The position numbers were made by a program, and so were the translations under genes. Shown here piece after piece: positions 7,797-15,416 of a stretch of 64,000 nt of DNA (within the stretch, counting starts at the first letter, position 1; each line of letters starts with the position of its first letter). The stretch is from Porphyrobacter sp. HT-58-2 (GTDB taxonomy: Bacteria > Pseudomonadota > Alphaproteobacteria > Sphingomonadales > Sphingomonadaceae). The stretch is taken from NCBI RefSeq assembly GCF_002952215.1, contig NZ_CP022600.1, forward strand, positions 1,426,001 to 1,490,000. The letters are read 5' to 3'. The notes under the pieces are model-generated. The model was not told where the DNA came from. It ran no database searches and saw nothing but the letters and a program-made list of their open reading frames with translations.

Positions 7797-8867
7797 TCAG
7801 TTGGCCCCGGTGCGGCGTGCGGCGCTTGCCGGGCCAGCAATGATCGCGGTGCTATTGGCCTTTGCGCTGACCGGTGCTTCCTCGGTTTCCTTGCCGCGGG
7901 TCACCCGCACGCTCGGGCCGGTGTAGACCGGGGTGGCCTTGGCCGAGGGAGCGCCGCCGCCGCCATATTGCTGGGTCGGAGGCGGAGCCTTGGTCGGCAC
8001 GGTGGTGCGCTGGAAGCGCGACACATCGCCGCCGGTGACGAAGGTCGTACCCTTGTCGAGCGGGCGCGACATCGCAGCCTTGAGCAGCTTTTCTTCCTGC
8101 TCGGGCGTGGCGCCGGCCGGGATCTGCAAATCACCCGAGGCAACCGCGCGCTCCAGTTCCGACTGGTTGTCGGCCAGCGAGCGCAGCGCCAGGCTGAGCG
8201 TGCCGATGGTCTGCGCGACGGCCACCTTCTCGGCAATCTTGGGCGTCACTTCGAGCGTGACGGTGCGGAATTCGGTGACGACCGTCTTGCCGTTTTCGTC
8301 GGTGGTCTTTTCGACCGTCTGGTCGGTCGCCAGCACACGCAGGTTGCGCATCACGGTTTCGGCGGTCTTGAGCGACTGGCCTTCACCTTCGGCATCGACT
8401 TCCTGCGTCAGCACGAGATCCACGCGGTCGCCCGGGAACACGAAGCCTGCCACCCCGGTCATCGCCGACACCGGCACCGTCACGGCGCGCATGCCCGGCC
8501 CGAGAGCCGCTGCGAGGAAACCACGGTCGCCCGGCGCGACAAGCGAGCCTTGCGTGACCGGCTCACCGGCAGTGATCGGATAACGAACGACAGTGCCGAG
8601 CAGCTTCTCCATGTCGGCTTCGCCTTCGATGAAGTAGGCATCCTGCACCAGCTCCTGCGGCCAGGGCTGGAAGCCCAGCGCATCGGCGGTGATGATCGTG
8701 CCTGCGGTCAGGGCGCGCTTGGCGACCAGCACCCGCGGGCCGGTCGGCACGGCGGCGGCTTCAGCAGCGGGGGCAGAGCCTCCGGCGAACATGCTGCGCG
8801 CGGCAAAGGCAGTCCCGATCGCAATGATCAGCGCACCGAGCAGCAGAACCAGTTTCTTCCTATCCAT
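7797..8867 (-). CDS. cpaB: Tad pilus assembly protein CpaB (RcpC)
   Basis: A 356-residue protein with an N-terminal membrane anchor (residues 5-26), a SAF domain around residues 45-110 (VLVAKRALTAGTIITADAL), and the RcpC/CpaB core with VTVPVSAMTGVAGFVFPGDRVDL and VTLEVTPKIAEKVAVAQ. SAF/CpaB proteins sit in the periplasm and may bind peptidoglycan and assist the secretin. The C-terminal 70 residues are Pro/Gly/Thr-rich and probably disordered. GAGGGGGC lies upstream of ATG 8867. The gene is followed by cpaC and preceded by cpaA, separated by 88 bases. Confidence 0.9.
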   Translation of the reverse strand: MDRKKLVLLLGALIIAIGTAFAARSMFAGGSAPAAEAAAVPTGPRVLVAKRALTAGTIITADALGFQPWPQELVQDAYFIEGEADMEKLLGTVVRYPITAGEPVTQGSLVAPGDRGFLAAALGPGMRAVTVPVSAMTGVAGFVFPGDRVDLVLTQEVDAEGEGQSLKTAETVMRNLRVLATDQTVEKTTDENGKTVVTEFRTVTLEVTPKIAEKVAVAQTIGTLSLALRSLADNQSELERAVASGDLQIPAGATPEQEEKLLKAAMSRPLDKGTTFVTGGDVSRFQRTTVPTKAPPPTQQYGGGGAPSAKATPVYTGPSVRVTRGKETEEAPVSAKANSTAIIAGPASAARRTGAN

Positions 8868-8955
8868 GGCTCAATTAGCCCCCTCGTAAAAGCCCGTGGT
8901 TGGTTAGCGGGCAGGTATGGTTGCGATGCGTAAGTCCTGACTGGTTAAAATCGGG

Positions 8956-9447
8956 TTATGCCGCCTGAGCCGCGATCGCGGCTTCGGGGAAATAGTGGAC
9001 GGCGAGCACCCAAAGGCCGCCGAAAGCGATGGCCACTCCATAGGGGATGGCGAGCCGGTCCTTCTGGCGGCGCATCACGTGCCACACGCCCATCACGAGC
9101 GTCAGCACGCCGCCGGCGATCGCCATGATCAGCAGCAGTTGCATGAACTGGTCAGGGCGCACCCACAGCGCGAGCGCGGTCAGCAGCTTCACATCACCGC
9201 CGCCCATCACCTTTAGTGCAAACAGGACAGCAAGGATGGCAAAGGCGCCCAGCGCCACGCCCACCTGCATGGCCGCATCCGGCCACAGCGCAAGCCCGCT
9301 CGACCACCAGAACAGCGGTGCGCCCAGCGCGATGGCCGCGTTCAGCCAATTGTCGATCCGGCGGTGCCTGATGTCGGTGACCGACGCAAAGACCAGCGCG
9401 ATTGCCAAGGCGCTCAGCAGACCGTAGGAAATGAAGCTCATCGACAT
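8956..9447 (-). CDS. cpaA: Prepilin peptidase CpaA (TadV type)
   Basis: A 163-residue membrane protein of the short A24 peptidase family that cleaves Flp-type prepilins. Both catalytic aspartates of the family are visible: one in ASVTDIRHRRIDN (residues ~22-34) and one in the GxGD motif, here MGGGDVKLLTALAL. Four or five further hydrophobic helices fill the rest. ATG 9447 has AAGGGG about 7 bases upstream; a longer frame adds a basic, non-homologous N-terminus. It is the first gene of the minus-strand Tad operon, but no flp pilin gene lies next to it in this window. Confidence 0.9.
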   Translation of the reverse strand: MSMSFISYGLLSALAIALVFASVTDIRHRRIDNWLNAAIALGAPLFWWSSGLALWPDAAMQVGVALGAFAILAVLFALKVMGGGDVKLLTALALWVRPDQFMQLLLIMAIAGGVLTLVMGVWHVMRRQKDRLAIPYGVAIAFGGLWVLAVHYFPEAAIAAQAA

Positions 9448-9550
9448 TGTGCCCCTTGAAGTTGCCGTGCGCGGTGCACGGGCTGTCCTTCTTTGAGACA
9501 CTGCTACAGGTTATGACTTACCAAATAGTAACCACGATCGGAGGCCAGCC

Positions 9551-10522
9551 ATTCACGCTCTGACGATCAGCGCCGCGATTGATCGCCGGGCGATCCCGCC
9601 TCATGCCAGCGAGACGATCTGGCACGCTGCCGATGGTCACGCCATCCGCCGCATCGACTGGCCCGGAGCCGAACACAGCGATGCCTCTCCCGCGCGCGGT
9701 TCGATCCTGTTCCTCCCCGGGCGCGGCGACTTCTACGAAAAATATCTCGAAACACTGGAACAATGGCACCGCGCCGGGTGGCGGGTAACCGCTTCGGATT
9801 GGCGTGGGCAGGCCGGGTCAGGGCGGCTCGGCCGGGATGCGGTCACCGGCCACATCGAGGATTTCGGCATCTGGATCGATGATCTTGCGTTCTTGTGGGA
9901 CCGCTGGACGCGCGAAACCCCCGGCCCGCATATGATTGCGGCCCATTCGATGGGCGGGCATCTGGTGCTGCGCGCTTTGAGTGAGCGACGCATCGTGCCT
10001 CAGGCCGCGGTTCTGAGCGCGCCGATGACGGGGATGAACGGCCCGCCTCTGCCGCTGGCCATGCTCCATGCCGTCGCCAAGCTGATGTGCGCGGTGGGCG
10101 ATCCCATGCGCCAGGCGTGGAAATGGAGCGAGAAGCCGGGTGAACTGCCATCGGGTCGCGCCACGCTGCTCACCCACGACCCGGAGCGCTATGCCGATGA
10201 GGTCTGGTGGCGCGAACACCGTCCGCAGCTGGTGATGGGCCCGGCGAGCTGGCGCTGGGTCGAACGCGCCTATGCCTCATGGGGCAAGCTGGAGCAGCGC
10301 GCGGTGCTGGAAGGGGTCGCAACGCCAGTGCTGATCCTTTCGACTGCATCCGACAAACTGGTAAGCCACGCCGCCAACCTGCGGGCCGCAAGGCGCTTGC
10401 CCAAAGGCGAGATGGTCGCCTTCGGGGCTGAGGCCCATCACGAGATCCTGCGCGAAGTTGATGCGGTGCGCGATGCGGCGATGGCCGCGATTGCCGAATT
10501 TCTGGGCCGGGTGGCGCCATGA
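9551..10522 (+). CDS. Alpha/beta hydrolase (lysophospholipase-like), probable ATT start
   Basis: The coding frame carries a full alpha/beta hydrolase: HADGHAIRRIDW, then SILFLPGRGDFYEKY, VTASDWRGQAGSGR, the nucleophile elbow AAHSMGGH, and a late His in EAHHEILRE. This matches the monoacylglycerol lipase/lysophospholipase group. The frame is open back to a stop at 9494, but no ATG, GTG or TTG occurs before conserved sequence. GGAGG at 9540-9544 lies six bases before ATT 9551, so ATT is the best start candidate; CTG 9560 is an alternative. The first TTG, at 9893, would remove the first strands and the WRGQ motif. The stop overlaps the next gene by four bases (ATGA). Confidence 0.75.
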   Translation: MHALTISAAIDRRAIPPHASETIWHAADGHAIRRIDWPGAEHSDASPARGSILFLPGRGDFYEKYLETLEQWHRAGWRVTASDWRGQAGSGRLGRDAVTGHIEDFGIWIDDLAFLWDRWTRETPGPHMIAAHSMGGHLVLRALSERRIVPQAAVLSAPMTGMNGPPLPLAMLHAVAKLMCAVGDPMRQAWKWSEKPGELPSGRATLLTHDPERYADEVWWREHRPQLVMGPASWRWVERAYASWGKLEQRAVLEGVATPVLILSTASDKLVSHAANLRAARRLPKGEMVAFGAEAHHEILREVDAVRDAAMAAIAEFLGRVAP

Positions 10523-11634
10523 TCCACGACATCGCGATCATCGGGGCCGGGATGGCCGGAGCCAGCCTTGCAGCAGAACTCGCCCCCCATGCGCGCGTCC
10601 TGTTGCTGGAGGCTGAGGATACGCCCGGTTATCACGCGACCGGGCGTTCGGCCGCCTTCTGGGAGGAATGCTACGGCGGCCCCGGCATTGTCCCGCTGAC
10701 CCGCGCTTCAGGCGGCTATCTTGCTGACCATGGCTTCCTGACTCCGCGCGGCGCGCTTTACATCGGGCGGGGCGAGGATGCGGCGGCGATGGCTGCCTTC
10801 CGTGACAGCTATCACGGCACCGGTGTGAGGATTAACCGGCTGGAAGCCGAGGCACTCGCGCAGATCGTGCCGCATATCCGCCCCGAATGGAGCGAGGCGC
10901 TGCATCAGCCCGCTTGTGCGGATATCGATGTCGCCGGGCTCCATCAGCATTATCTCGGCCTTGCGCGCCGGGGCGGGGTGGAAGTGGTATGCCGCGCACG
11001 GATTGCTGGGCTTGCGCAGGCGGGCGGCGCGTGGACGCTGACGAGCGAGCAGGGCGAGACCTGGCGCGCGGCCACCATCGTCAACGCCGCCGGCGCCTGG
11101 GCCGATGTGGTGGCACAGCTGGCCGGGGTGCGCCCGATCGGTATTGCGCCCTTGCGCCGCACGGTGGCCGTGCTGCGCGTCGCCCCGCAGGCCCCCGCTG
11201 ATCTGCCGCTGGTGATCGACGTGGGAGGGAGCTTCTATTTCAAGCCGGATAGCGGCCGCTTGTGGCTGTCTCCGCATGACGAGAATCCGTCCGAGCCCTG
11301 TGATGCCGCGCCCGAAGAACTGGATGTCGCCATCGCGATCGACCGGTTCCAGTCCGCGACTGACTGGCGGATCGAAGCGGTGGAGCGGCGCTGGGCTGGC
11401 CTGAGGAGCTTCGCGCCCGATCGCCTGCCGGTGTATGGCTTTGACCCTGACGTGCCGGGATTCTTCTGGTTTGCAGGGCAGGGCGGCTTCGGCATCCAGA
11501 CGGCGCCTGCGGCTGCGCGGCTCGCGATGCAGCAACTGACCGCGCAGGGGCCTGATGCGATAACTGCGAGCATCGCCGGGGTGGCCTATGCACCTTCGCG
11601 TTTTCGCGTCCCGGCCAAGGTGTTAACGGCCTAG
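10519..11634 (+). CDS. FAD-dependent oxidoreductase (DAO family)
   Basis: A 371-residue flavoprotein. The N-terminal dinucleotide-binding motif is DIAIIGAGMAGASLAAELA (residues ~4-22), with an acidic residue ending the second strand in VLLLEAED. Further DAO hallmarks are STVNAAGAWA-like IVNAAGAWADVVA near residue 195 and a C-terminal GQGGFGIQTAPAAARLA flavin-contact motif. This group includes D-amino-acid dehydrogenases and glycine/sarcosine oxidases; the substrate cannot be told from sequence. A His in GYHATGRSAA is the place where some relatives attach FAD. It starts inside the stop of the hydrolase gene, so the two are translationally coupled. Confidence 0.85.
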   Translation: MIHDIAIIGAGMAGASLAAELAPHARVLLLEAEDTPGYHATGRSAAFWEECYGGPGIVPLTRASGGYLADHGFLTPRGALYIGRGEDAAAMAAFRDSYHGTGVRINRLEAEALAQIVPHIRPEWSEALHQPACADIDVAGLHQHYLGLARRGGVEVVCRARIAGLAQAGGAWTLTSEQGETWRAATIVNAAGAWADVVAQLAGVRPIGIAPLRRTVAVLRVAPQAPADLPLVIDVGGSFYFKPDSGRLWLSPHDENPSEPCDAAPEELDVAIAIDRFQSATDWRIEAVERRWAGLRSFAPDRLPVYGFDPDVPGFFWFAGQGGFGIQTAPAAARLAMQQLTAQGPDAITASIAGVAYAPSRFRVPAKVLTA

Positions 11635-11698
11635 CCAAGCCAGTTTCGATCTGGCAGGTTCGCCTCGTCAATCAACCATTGAGGGAAGGGGAAAGCCG

Positions 11699-11875
11699 AT
11701 GGCTCACAAGTTTGAAATCTACAAGGACAACGCCGGCGAGTTCCGCGTGCGCTTCAAGTACAATTCGGAAGTGATGTTCTCGACCCAGGGCTATTCGAGC
11801 AAGGCCAGTGCGCAGAACGCGATCGATTCGATCAAGAAGAATGGCCCCGGCGCAGAAGTCGAAGACAATAGCTGA
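11699..11875 (+). CDS. YegP/DUF1508 family protein
   Basis: A 58-residue protein containing one DUF1508 (YegP) unit: KFEIYKDNAGEFRVRFK at the start and GYSSKASAQNAIDSIKKN in the middle. The family folds as a small beta-beta-alpha module, often present as two tandem copies; here there is only one. The biochemical role is unknown. A GAAGGGG ribosome site precedes ATG 11699. An inverted-repeat element begins nine bases after its stop. Confidence 0.85.
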   Translation: MAHKFEIYKDNAGEFRVRFKYNSEVMFSTQGYSSKASAQNAIDSIKKNGPGAEVEDNS

Positions 11876-11883
11876 TTTTCACG

Positions 11884-12010
11884 CTCGTCATTGCGAGCAG
11901 GGCCGAAGCGACGCTGGCCGTGGCCAACCAAGCCATGGCCTGATGTTGGCGCGGGCGGCGCGGGTCAGCCATGGATTGCCGCGTCGCCTGAGGCTCCTCG
12001 CAATGACGAG
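11884..12010. repeat. 127-bp intergenic element with perfect 14-bp terminal inverted repeats
   Basis: CTCGTCATTGCGAG at 11884-11897 is the exact reverse complement of CTCGCAATGACGAG at 11997-12010. Inside are smaller GC-rich inverted segments and GCCATGGATTGC, a string common in such elements. It has no coding potential and resembles the widespread small non-autonomous palindromic repeats found between genes in alphaproteobacteria. It lies between convergent genes (YegP-like and rnhA) and could also act as a transcription barrier. Confidence 0.75.
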
Positions 12011-12011
12011 G

Positions 12012-12482
12012 CTAATGCGCGAAGCCGGACTTCGGATCGGCCTGCCGCAGGGCTTCTTCGCTTGCAAGGGTGTCGGCGCGCTCGTTTTCGGGGTGGCCGG
12101 AATGGCCCTTCACCCATTCCCATGAAATTTTGTGCGGCCGCGCTGCCGCGATCAGTTCGCGCCACAGGTCCTCGTTGGCGACCGGCTTCTTCTGGGCGTT
12201 GAGCCAGCCGCGCTTCTGCCAGCCGAAGATCCACTGGGTCATGCCATCGATGACATAGCGGCTGTCGGTATGGACGGTCACCGCGCAGGGCTCCTTCAAG
12301 GCAGAAAGCCCACGCAGCACGGCGGTCATTTCCATGCGGTTATTGGTGGTCTCGGGCGCACCGCCGACCAGTTCCTTCTCATGCGCGCCATTGCGCAGGA
12401 TCGCGGCCCAGCCGCCGGGGCCGGGATTGCCCTTGCAGGCTCCGTCAGTGAAGATGTCGACCTGTTTCATGGGCGCGGCCAT
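12012..12482 (-). CDS. rnhA: Ribonuclease HI
   Basis: A 156-residue RNase H1, which cuts the RNA strand of RNA–DNA hybrids. All catalytic positions are visible: Asp in [15 protein letters not shown], Glu in TNNRMEMTA, Asp in VHTDSRYV, His in [14 protein letters not shown] and the final Asp in the same motif. ATG 12482 has a modest AAGG upstream; ATG 12470 (MKQVDIF) is an equally conserved-looking start with no clear ribosome site. It begins 13 bases after thrB and is probably co-transcribed with it. Confidence 0.93.
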   Translation of the reverse strand: MAAPMKQVDIFTDGACKGNPGPGGWAAILRNGAHEKELVGGAPETTNNRMEMTAVLRGLSALKEPCAVTVHTDSRYVIDGMTQWIFGWQKRGWLNAQKKPVANEDLWRELIAAARPHKISWEWVKGHSGHPENERADTLASEEALRQADPKSGFAH

Positions 12483-12495
12483 GGCGCGGCTTGCC

Positions 12496-13467
12496 TTATC
12501 CGGCAAGCAGGCTGGCGCCATGTTCGTGGTAAAACCGCCAGCGCGCCGTGAATTGCATCGGGTCCTTGCGGGTGACGAGGGCATCCTCGGGGGTGTCGAG
12601 CCAGTCCTCGGCGCGGGAGGCGACGAAGCGCAGACAGGCGCCTTTGGCGATGGCCGGGAACAGCGCGCGTTCGCCAGGCTCCAGCCGGCGCACGCTCTGA
12701 TAGCCCTCGATCAGCGCCGCGCCGCAATCCGCGCGGTAGGCATTGGCAGCATCGAAGCACCACGCCGCATGCGTGACCGCAAGATCGAGCAGCATCGGCC
12801 CGGTGCAGGCGAAATAGAAGTCGATCAGCCCTGTCACCTTGTCCCCGCGCATCAGGACATTGTCGGGGAACAGATCGGTGTGGGTCTGTGATTGCGGCAG
12901 GGTGGAAAGATCGAGCGCGGCGGCGGCGTCCGCTTCGGCAAGCATGGCGGGCAGTCCCGCGTCGATGGTTGCCAGACGCTCGGCCCCGCAGGCGCGCAGG
13001 ATCGCGGCACTGGCGGCAAAGTCCATCGCGTTGGCACGGGTGCGCGGAAAGTCCTGCGCGGCGAGATGCAGGTTCGCCAGCACTGCCCCCACACTGCGCG
13101 CCTGAGCGGGAGTCGGGCGGGTGGGGGAGACGCCGGGCAGGAACTCGATCAGCGCAGCGGCTTTGCCCTCGACCATGCGGTAAGACGCGCCGCCGCGATC
13201 GTGCATGGTGCGCGGCACCGGGCAGCCTTTGGCCGCGAGGTGATCGAGCAGATCGAGGAAATAGGGCAGATCGGCATAGTCGATCCGCCGTTCGTACAGC
13301 GTCAGGATGAAACGCGTGCCTGATCGGCCGTTTCCGGTGGTCTCCACCAGCCAATTGGAATTGGAGACGCCCTCGGCAATGCCCTTGGCCGAGACCAGCT
13401 CGCCCACATCATATTCGCCGATCAGCCGGGCAAGTTCCTCCGCGCCCAGATGGGTGTAGACCGCCAT
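12496..13467 (-). CDS. thrB: Homoserine kinase (aminoglycoside-phosphotransferase fold)
   Basis: A 323-residue kinase of the type II homoserine kinase family found in alphaproteobacteria, phosphorylating L-homoserine for threonine synthesis. Seen features are [11 protein letters not shown] near residue 35 (nucleotide-loop region), an Arg/Glu-rich N-lobe, the catalytic loop [12 protein letters not shown] with Asp and Asn, and the metal-binding [11 protein letters not shown]. The length fits the family. It lies between ispH and rnhA on the minus strand, an arrangement I recall from related genomes. Confidence 0.9.
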   Translation of the reverse strand: MAVYTHLGAEELARLIGEYDVGELVSAKGIAEGVSNSNWLVETTGNGRSGTRFILTLYERRIDYADLPYFLDLLDHLAAKGCPVPRTMHDRGGASYRMVEGKAAALIEFLPGVSPTRPTPAQARSVGAVLANLHLAAQDFPRTRANAMDFAASAAILRACGAERLATIDAGLPAMLAEADAAAALDLSTLPQSQTHTDLFPDNVLMRGDKVTGLIDFYFACTGPMLLDLAVTHAAWCFDAANAYRADCGAALIEGYQSVRRLEPGERALFPAIAKGACLRFVASRAEDWLDTPEDALVTRKDPMQFTARWRFYHEHGASLLAG

Positions 13468-13490
13468 GTGCGCCCCCTCTTGCGCCGCAG

Positions 13491-14477
13491 CTATTCGGTC
13501 AGCTGGCGTGGCAGCTTGAAGACCATCTTTTCCTCGGCAGCAGTGATCGTCTGTTCCGAGATGGTGCGCACGCTGGCGATGGCATCCACCACCTCGCGCA
13601 CCAGCACTTCAGGCGCCGAGGCTCCGGCGGTGAGGCCCAGCGTCTTGACCCCCTCCAGCCAGCCGAAGTCGATTTCCGAGGCGCGCTGGATCAGCTTGGC
13701 GGGCGTGCCGAGCCGCTCTGCCACCTCCACCAGCCGCAGCGCGTTGGACGAATTGGGCGATCCGATCACCAGCACCAGATCGCAGTCCTGCGCCAGTTCC
13801 TTGACCGCCGCCTGCCGGTTGGACGTGGCATAGCAGATGTCCTCGGCGCGCGGCCCGGAGATATTGGGATAGCGCCATTCGAGCGCCTGAATCACCTCGC
13901 GCGTGTCATCCACCGAAAGCGTGGTCTGCGTGAGATAGGCCAGTTCCTCGTCAGCATCGAAGGGCAGCTTGTCGACATCCTCGATCGTTTCCACCAAGGT
14001 CATCTGCCCCGGCTCGACCTGACCCATGGTGCCGATCACTTCCGGATGGCCTTCGTGGCCGATGAAGATGATGTGGCGGCCCTTTTCGATCTGGCGTTCG
14101 GCCTGACGGTGAACCTTGGAGACCAGCGGGCAGGTGGCATCGACATAAAGCAGCTTGCGGCGCTTGGCCTCGGCCGGAACCGCCTTTGGCACGCCGTGGG
14201 CGCTGAACACCACCGGGGCATCATCCGGCACTTCATCAAGTTCCTCGACGAAGATCGCGCCCTTGGCCTTCAACCCTTCGACGACATATTTGTTGTGGAC
14301 GATCTCGTGCCGGACATAGACGGGCGAACCATAGCGTTCGAGCGCCTTCTCGACGATCTCGATGGCCCGGTCGACACCGGCGCAGAAGCCGCGCGGTGCG
14401 GCGATCAGCAGGTTGAGGGGCGGGCGCTGGGCCAGCGTGGCACCATCGGCATCGGGCGCAGGAAAGGAGGCGTTCAT
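13491..14477 (-). CDS. ispH: 4-hydroxy-3-methylbut-2-enyl diphosphate reductase
   Basis: A 328-residue IspH/LytB, the last enzyme of the MEP isoprenoid pathway, producing IPP and DMAPP. The three cysteines that hold the iron–sulfur cluster are present in [23 protein letters not shown] and [10 protein letters not shown]. Substrate-binding histidines are in [10 protein letters not shown] and [14 protein letters not shown] five bases before ATG 14477 supports the start. The first ~20 residues (rich in Ala, Pro, Asp) extend beyond the conserved fold. Confidence 0.96.
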   Translation of the reverse strand: MNASFPAPDADGATLAQRPPLNLLIAAPRGFCAGVDRAIEIVEKALERYGSPVYVRHEIVHNKYVVEGLKAKGAIFVEELDEVPDDAPVVFSAHGVPKAVPAEAKRRKLLYVDATCPLVSKVHRQAERQIEKGRHIIFIGHEGHPEVIGTMGQVEPGQMTLVETIEDVDKLPFDADEELAYLTQTTLSVDDTREVIQALEWRYPNISGPRAEDICYATSNRQAAVKELAQDCDLVLVIGSPNSSNALRLVEVAERLGTPAKLIQRASEIDFGWLEGVKTLGLTAGASAPEVLVREVVDAIASVRTISEQTITAAEEKMVFKLPRQLTE

Positions 14478-14550
14478 GTCGCTCCCTCTAGCGCAAGCCG
14501 CGCGTCCTCGCTAGGGCGCATTGGATCGTAGGAATGAGGACGGCCCCCTG

Positions 14551-15201
14551 ATGAAGTTTCGCGTGCGCGCCCTTTTCGCTCTTTCCACCGTGGCGGTGCT
14601 GGCCGGTTGCGCCAAGGAAGGCGAGCTGGTGGTTGATCAGGGTGTGGGTATTACCAGCGTGCTGTCGCTGTGTCCGGCGGTCGGGATTCCCGACTACACC
14701 GGCGATATCACCACTTTCCGTGGTGCTGGCGATACGACGGTTGCCAGTCTCGATGTGACCGCCGCGATGACCGATCTGCGCAGCACCTGCAATGACAGCG
14801 CGGCCCAGATCTATTCCGAGGCGAGCTTCACGGTCAACGCGCGCCGCACCGACACGCGCGGCGCGCGCACGGTGGAGCTGCCCTATTTCGTGACTGTCCT
14901 GCGCGGCGGGAGCGCGGTCATTTCCAAGCGCATCGGCACCGTCTCGATCACCTTTGCTGACGGGCAGGAACGCGCCAGCGCGACCGCCAAGGCCGGTTCC
15001 TTCGTCAACCGCGCCGATGCGGCATTGCCCGATGACATCCGCGAAAAGATCACCAAGCGCCGACGCGCGGGCGATGTCGACGCGGCGCTCGATCCGCTTG
15101 CCGATCCCGAAGTGAAGGCCGCCATCGCCCGTACCCGGTTCGAAATGCTGGTCGGCTTCCAGCTGACCGAGGACCAGCTGAAGTATAACGTGACGAGGTA
15201 G
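14551..15201 (+). CDS. Predicted lipoprotein of unknown function
   Basis: A 216-residue protein with a lipoprotein signal: basic start, hydrophobic core and lipobox VLAGC with Cys at residue 20. The mature part has two cysteines (LSLCPAVG, LRSTCND) that could form a disulphide, and a beta-rich middle with ARTVELPYFVTVLRGG. The C-terminal third is helical and charged. It is likely periplasmic or outer-membrane attached. Family not recognised. A copy of the composite 3' repeat begins within ten bases of its stop. Confidence 0.75.
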   Translation: MKFRVRALFALSTVAVLAGCAKEGELVVDQGVGITSVLSLCPAVGIPDYTGDITTFRGAGDTTVASLDVTAAMTDLRSTCNDSAAQIYSEASFTVNARRTDTRGARTVELPYFVTVLRGGSAVISKRIGTVSITFADGQERASATAKAGSFVNRADAALPDDIREKITKRRRAGDVDAALDPLADPEVKAAIARTRFEMLVGFQLTEDQLKYNVTR

Positions 15202-15251
15202 TTTGCTTTTCGAACGCGCCTCCGCGCGTTCGTCCTCGGCGCGTTTCCTTC

Positions 15252-15270
15252 CCCCGGATCAAGTCCGGGG
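15252..15270. repeat. CCGG palindrome with TCAAG loop, copy 1
   Basis: CCCCGGA, loop TCAAG, TCCGGGG. It belongs to a dispersed family in this window with the same five-base loop; the other members are at 15343, 47928 and 48258. Confidence 0.7.
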
Positions 15271-15304
15271 TACGGAGCACCTGCGGGCGGCCGGTCGGCC
15301 TTGC

Positions 15305-15325
15305 GGTCACCCTGTGACCGTTTTT
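15305..15325 (+). terminator. Rho-independent terminator within repeat copy 1
   Basis: A six-base-pair perfect stem (GGTCAC/GTGACC) with a three-base loop is followed by G and five T. It would terminate transcription of the upstream lipoprotein gene before argS. Confidence 0.6.
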
Positions 15326-15342
15326 GTCTTTATCGCTCTCCC

Positions 15343-15363
15343 GTCCCGGGCTTGACCCGGGAC
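15343..15363. repeat. CCGG palindrome with CTTGA loop, copy 2
   Basis: GTCCCGGG, loop CTTGA, CCCGGGAC. The eight-pair stem differs from copy 1 but is still perfectly paired, and the loop is the same TCAAG read on the other strand. Confidence 0.7.
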
Positions 15364-15416
15364 CCCGCTTCCTATCTTGCACGCGCGATATTCCGCGCCA
15401 TCGCTACGAGAACGCC

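Larger units (their letters stand above)
15202..15363 (+). repeat. Composite stop-adjacent hairpin repeat, copy 1
   Basis: After the TAG at 15199-15201 comes hairpin A (CGAACGCG 15211-15218, loop CCTCCG, CGCGTTCG 15225-15232) and CCTCGGC. A CCGG palindrome (15252-15270) follows, then a core, CTGCGGGCGGCCGGTCGGCC, at 15281-15300. Hairpin B is GGTCAC 15305-15310, loop CCT, GTGACC 15314-15319, followed by GTTTTTGT. A second palindrome lies at 15343-15363. Hairpin B with its T run can act as a terminator. Related copies lie at 47812-47948 and 50590-50693. Confidence 0.65.

Noticed and set aside
9893..10522. TTG at 9893 as the start of the hydrolase
   Set aside because: Conserved hydrolase sequence, including the WRGQAGSGR loop, lies upstream in the same frame.
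15202..15416. Hairpins before argS as a T-box or riboswitch
   Set aside because: The same parts recur after map and the SDR gene, so they are repeats tied to the upstream stop, not an argS leader.
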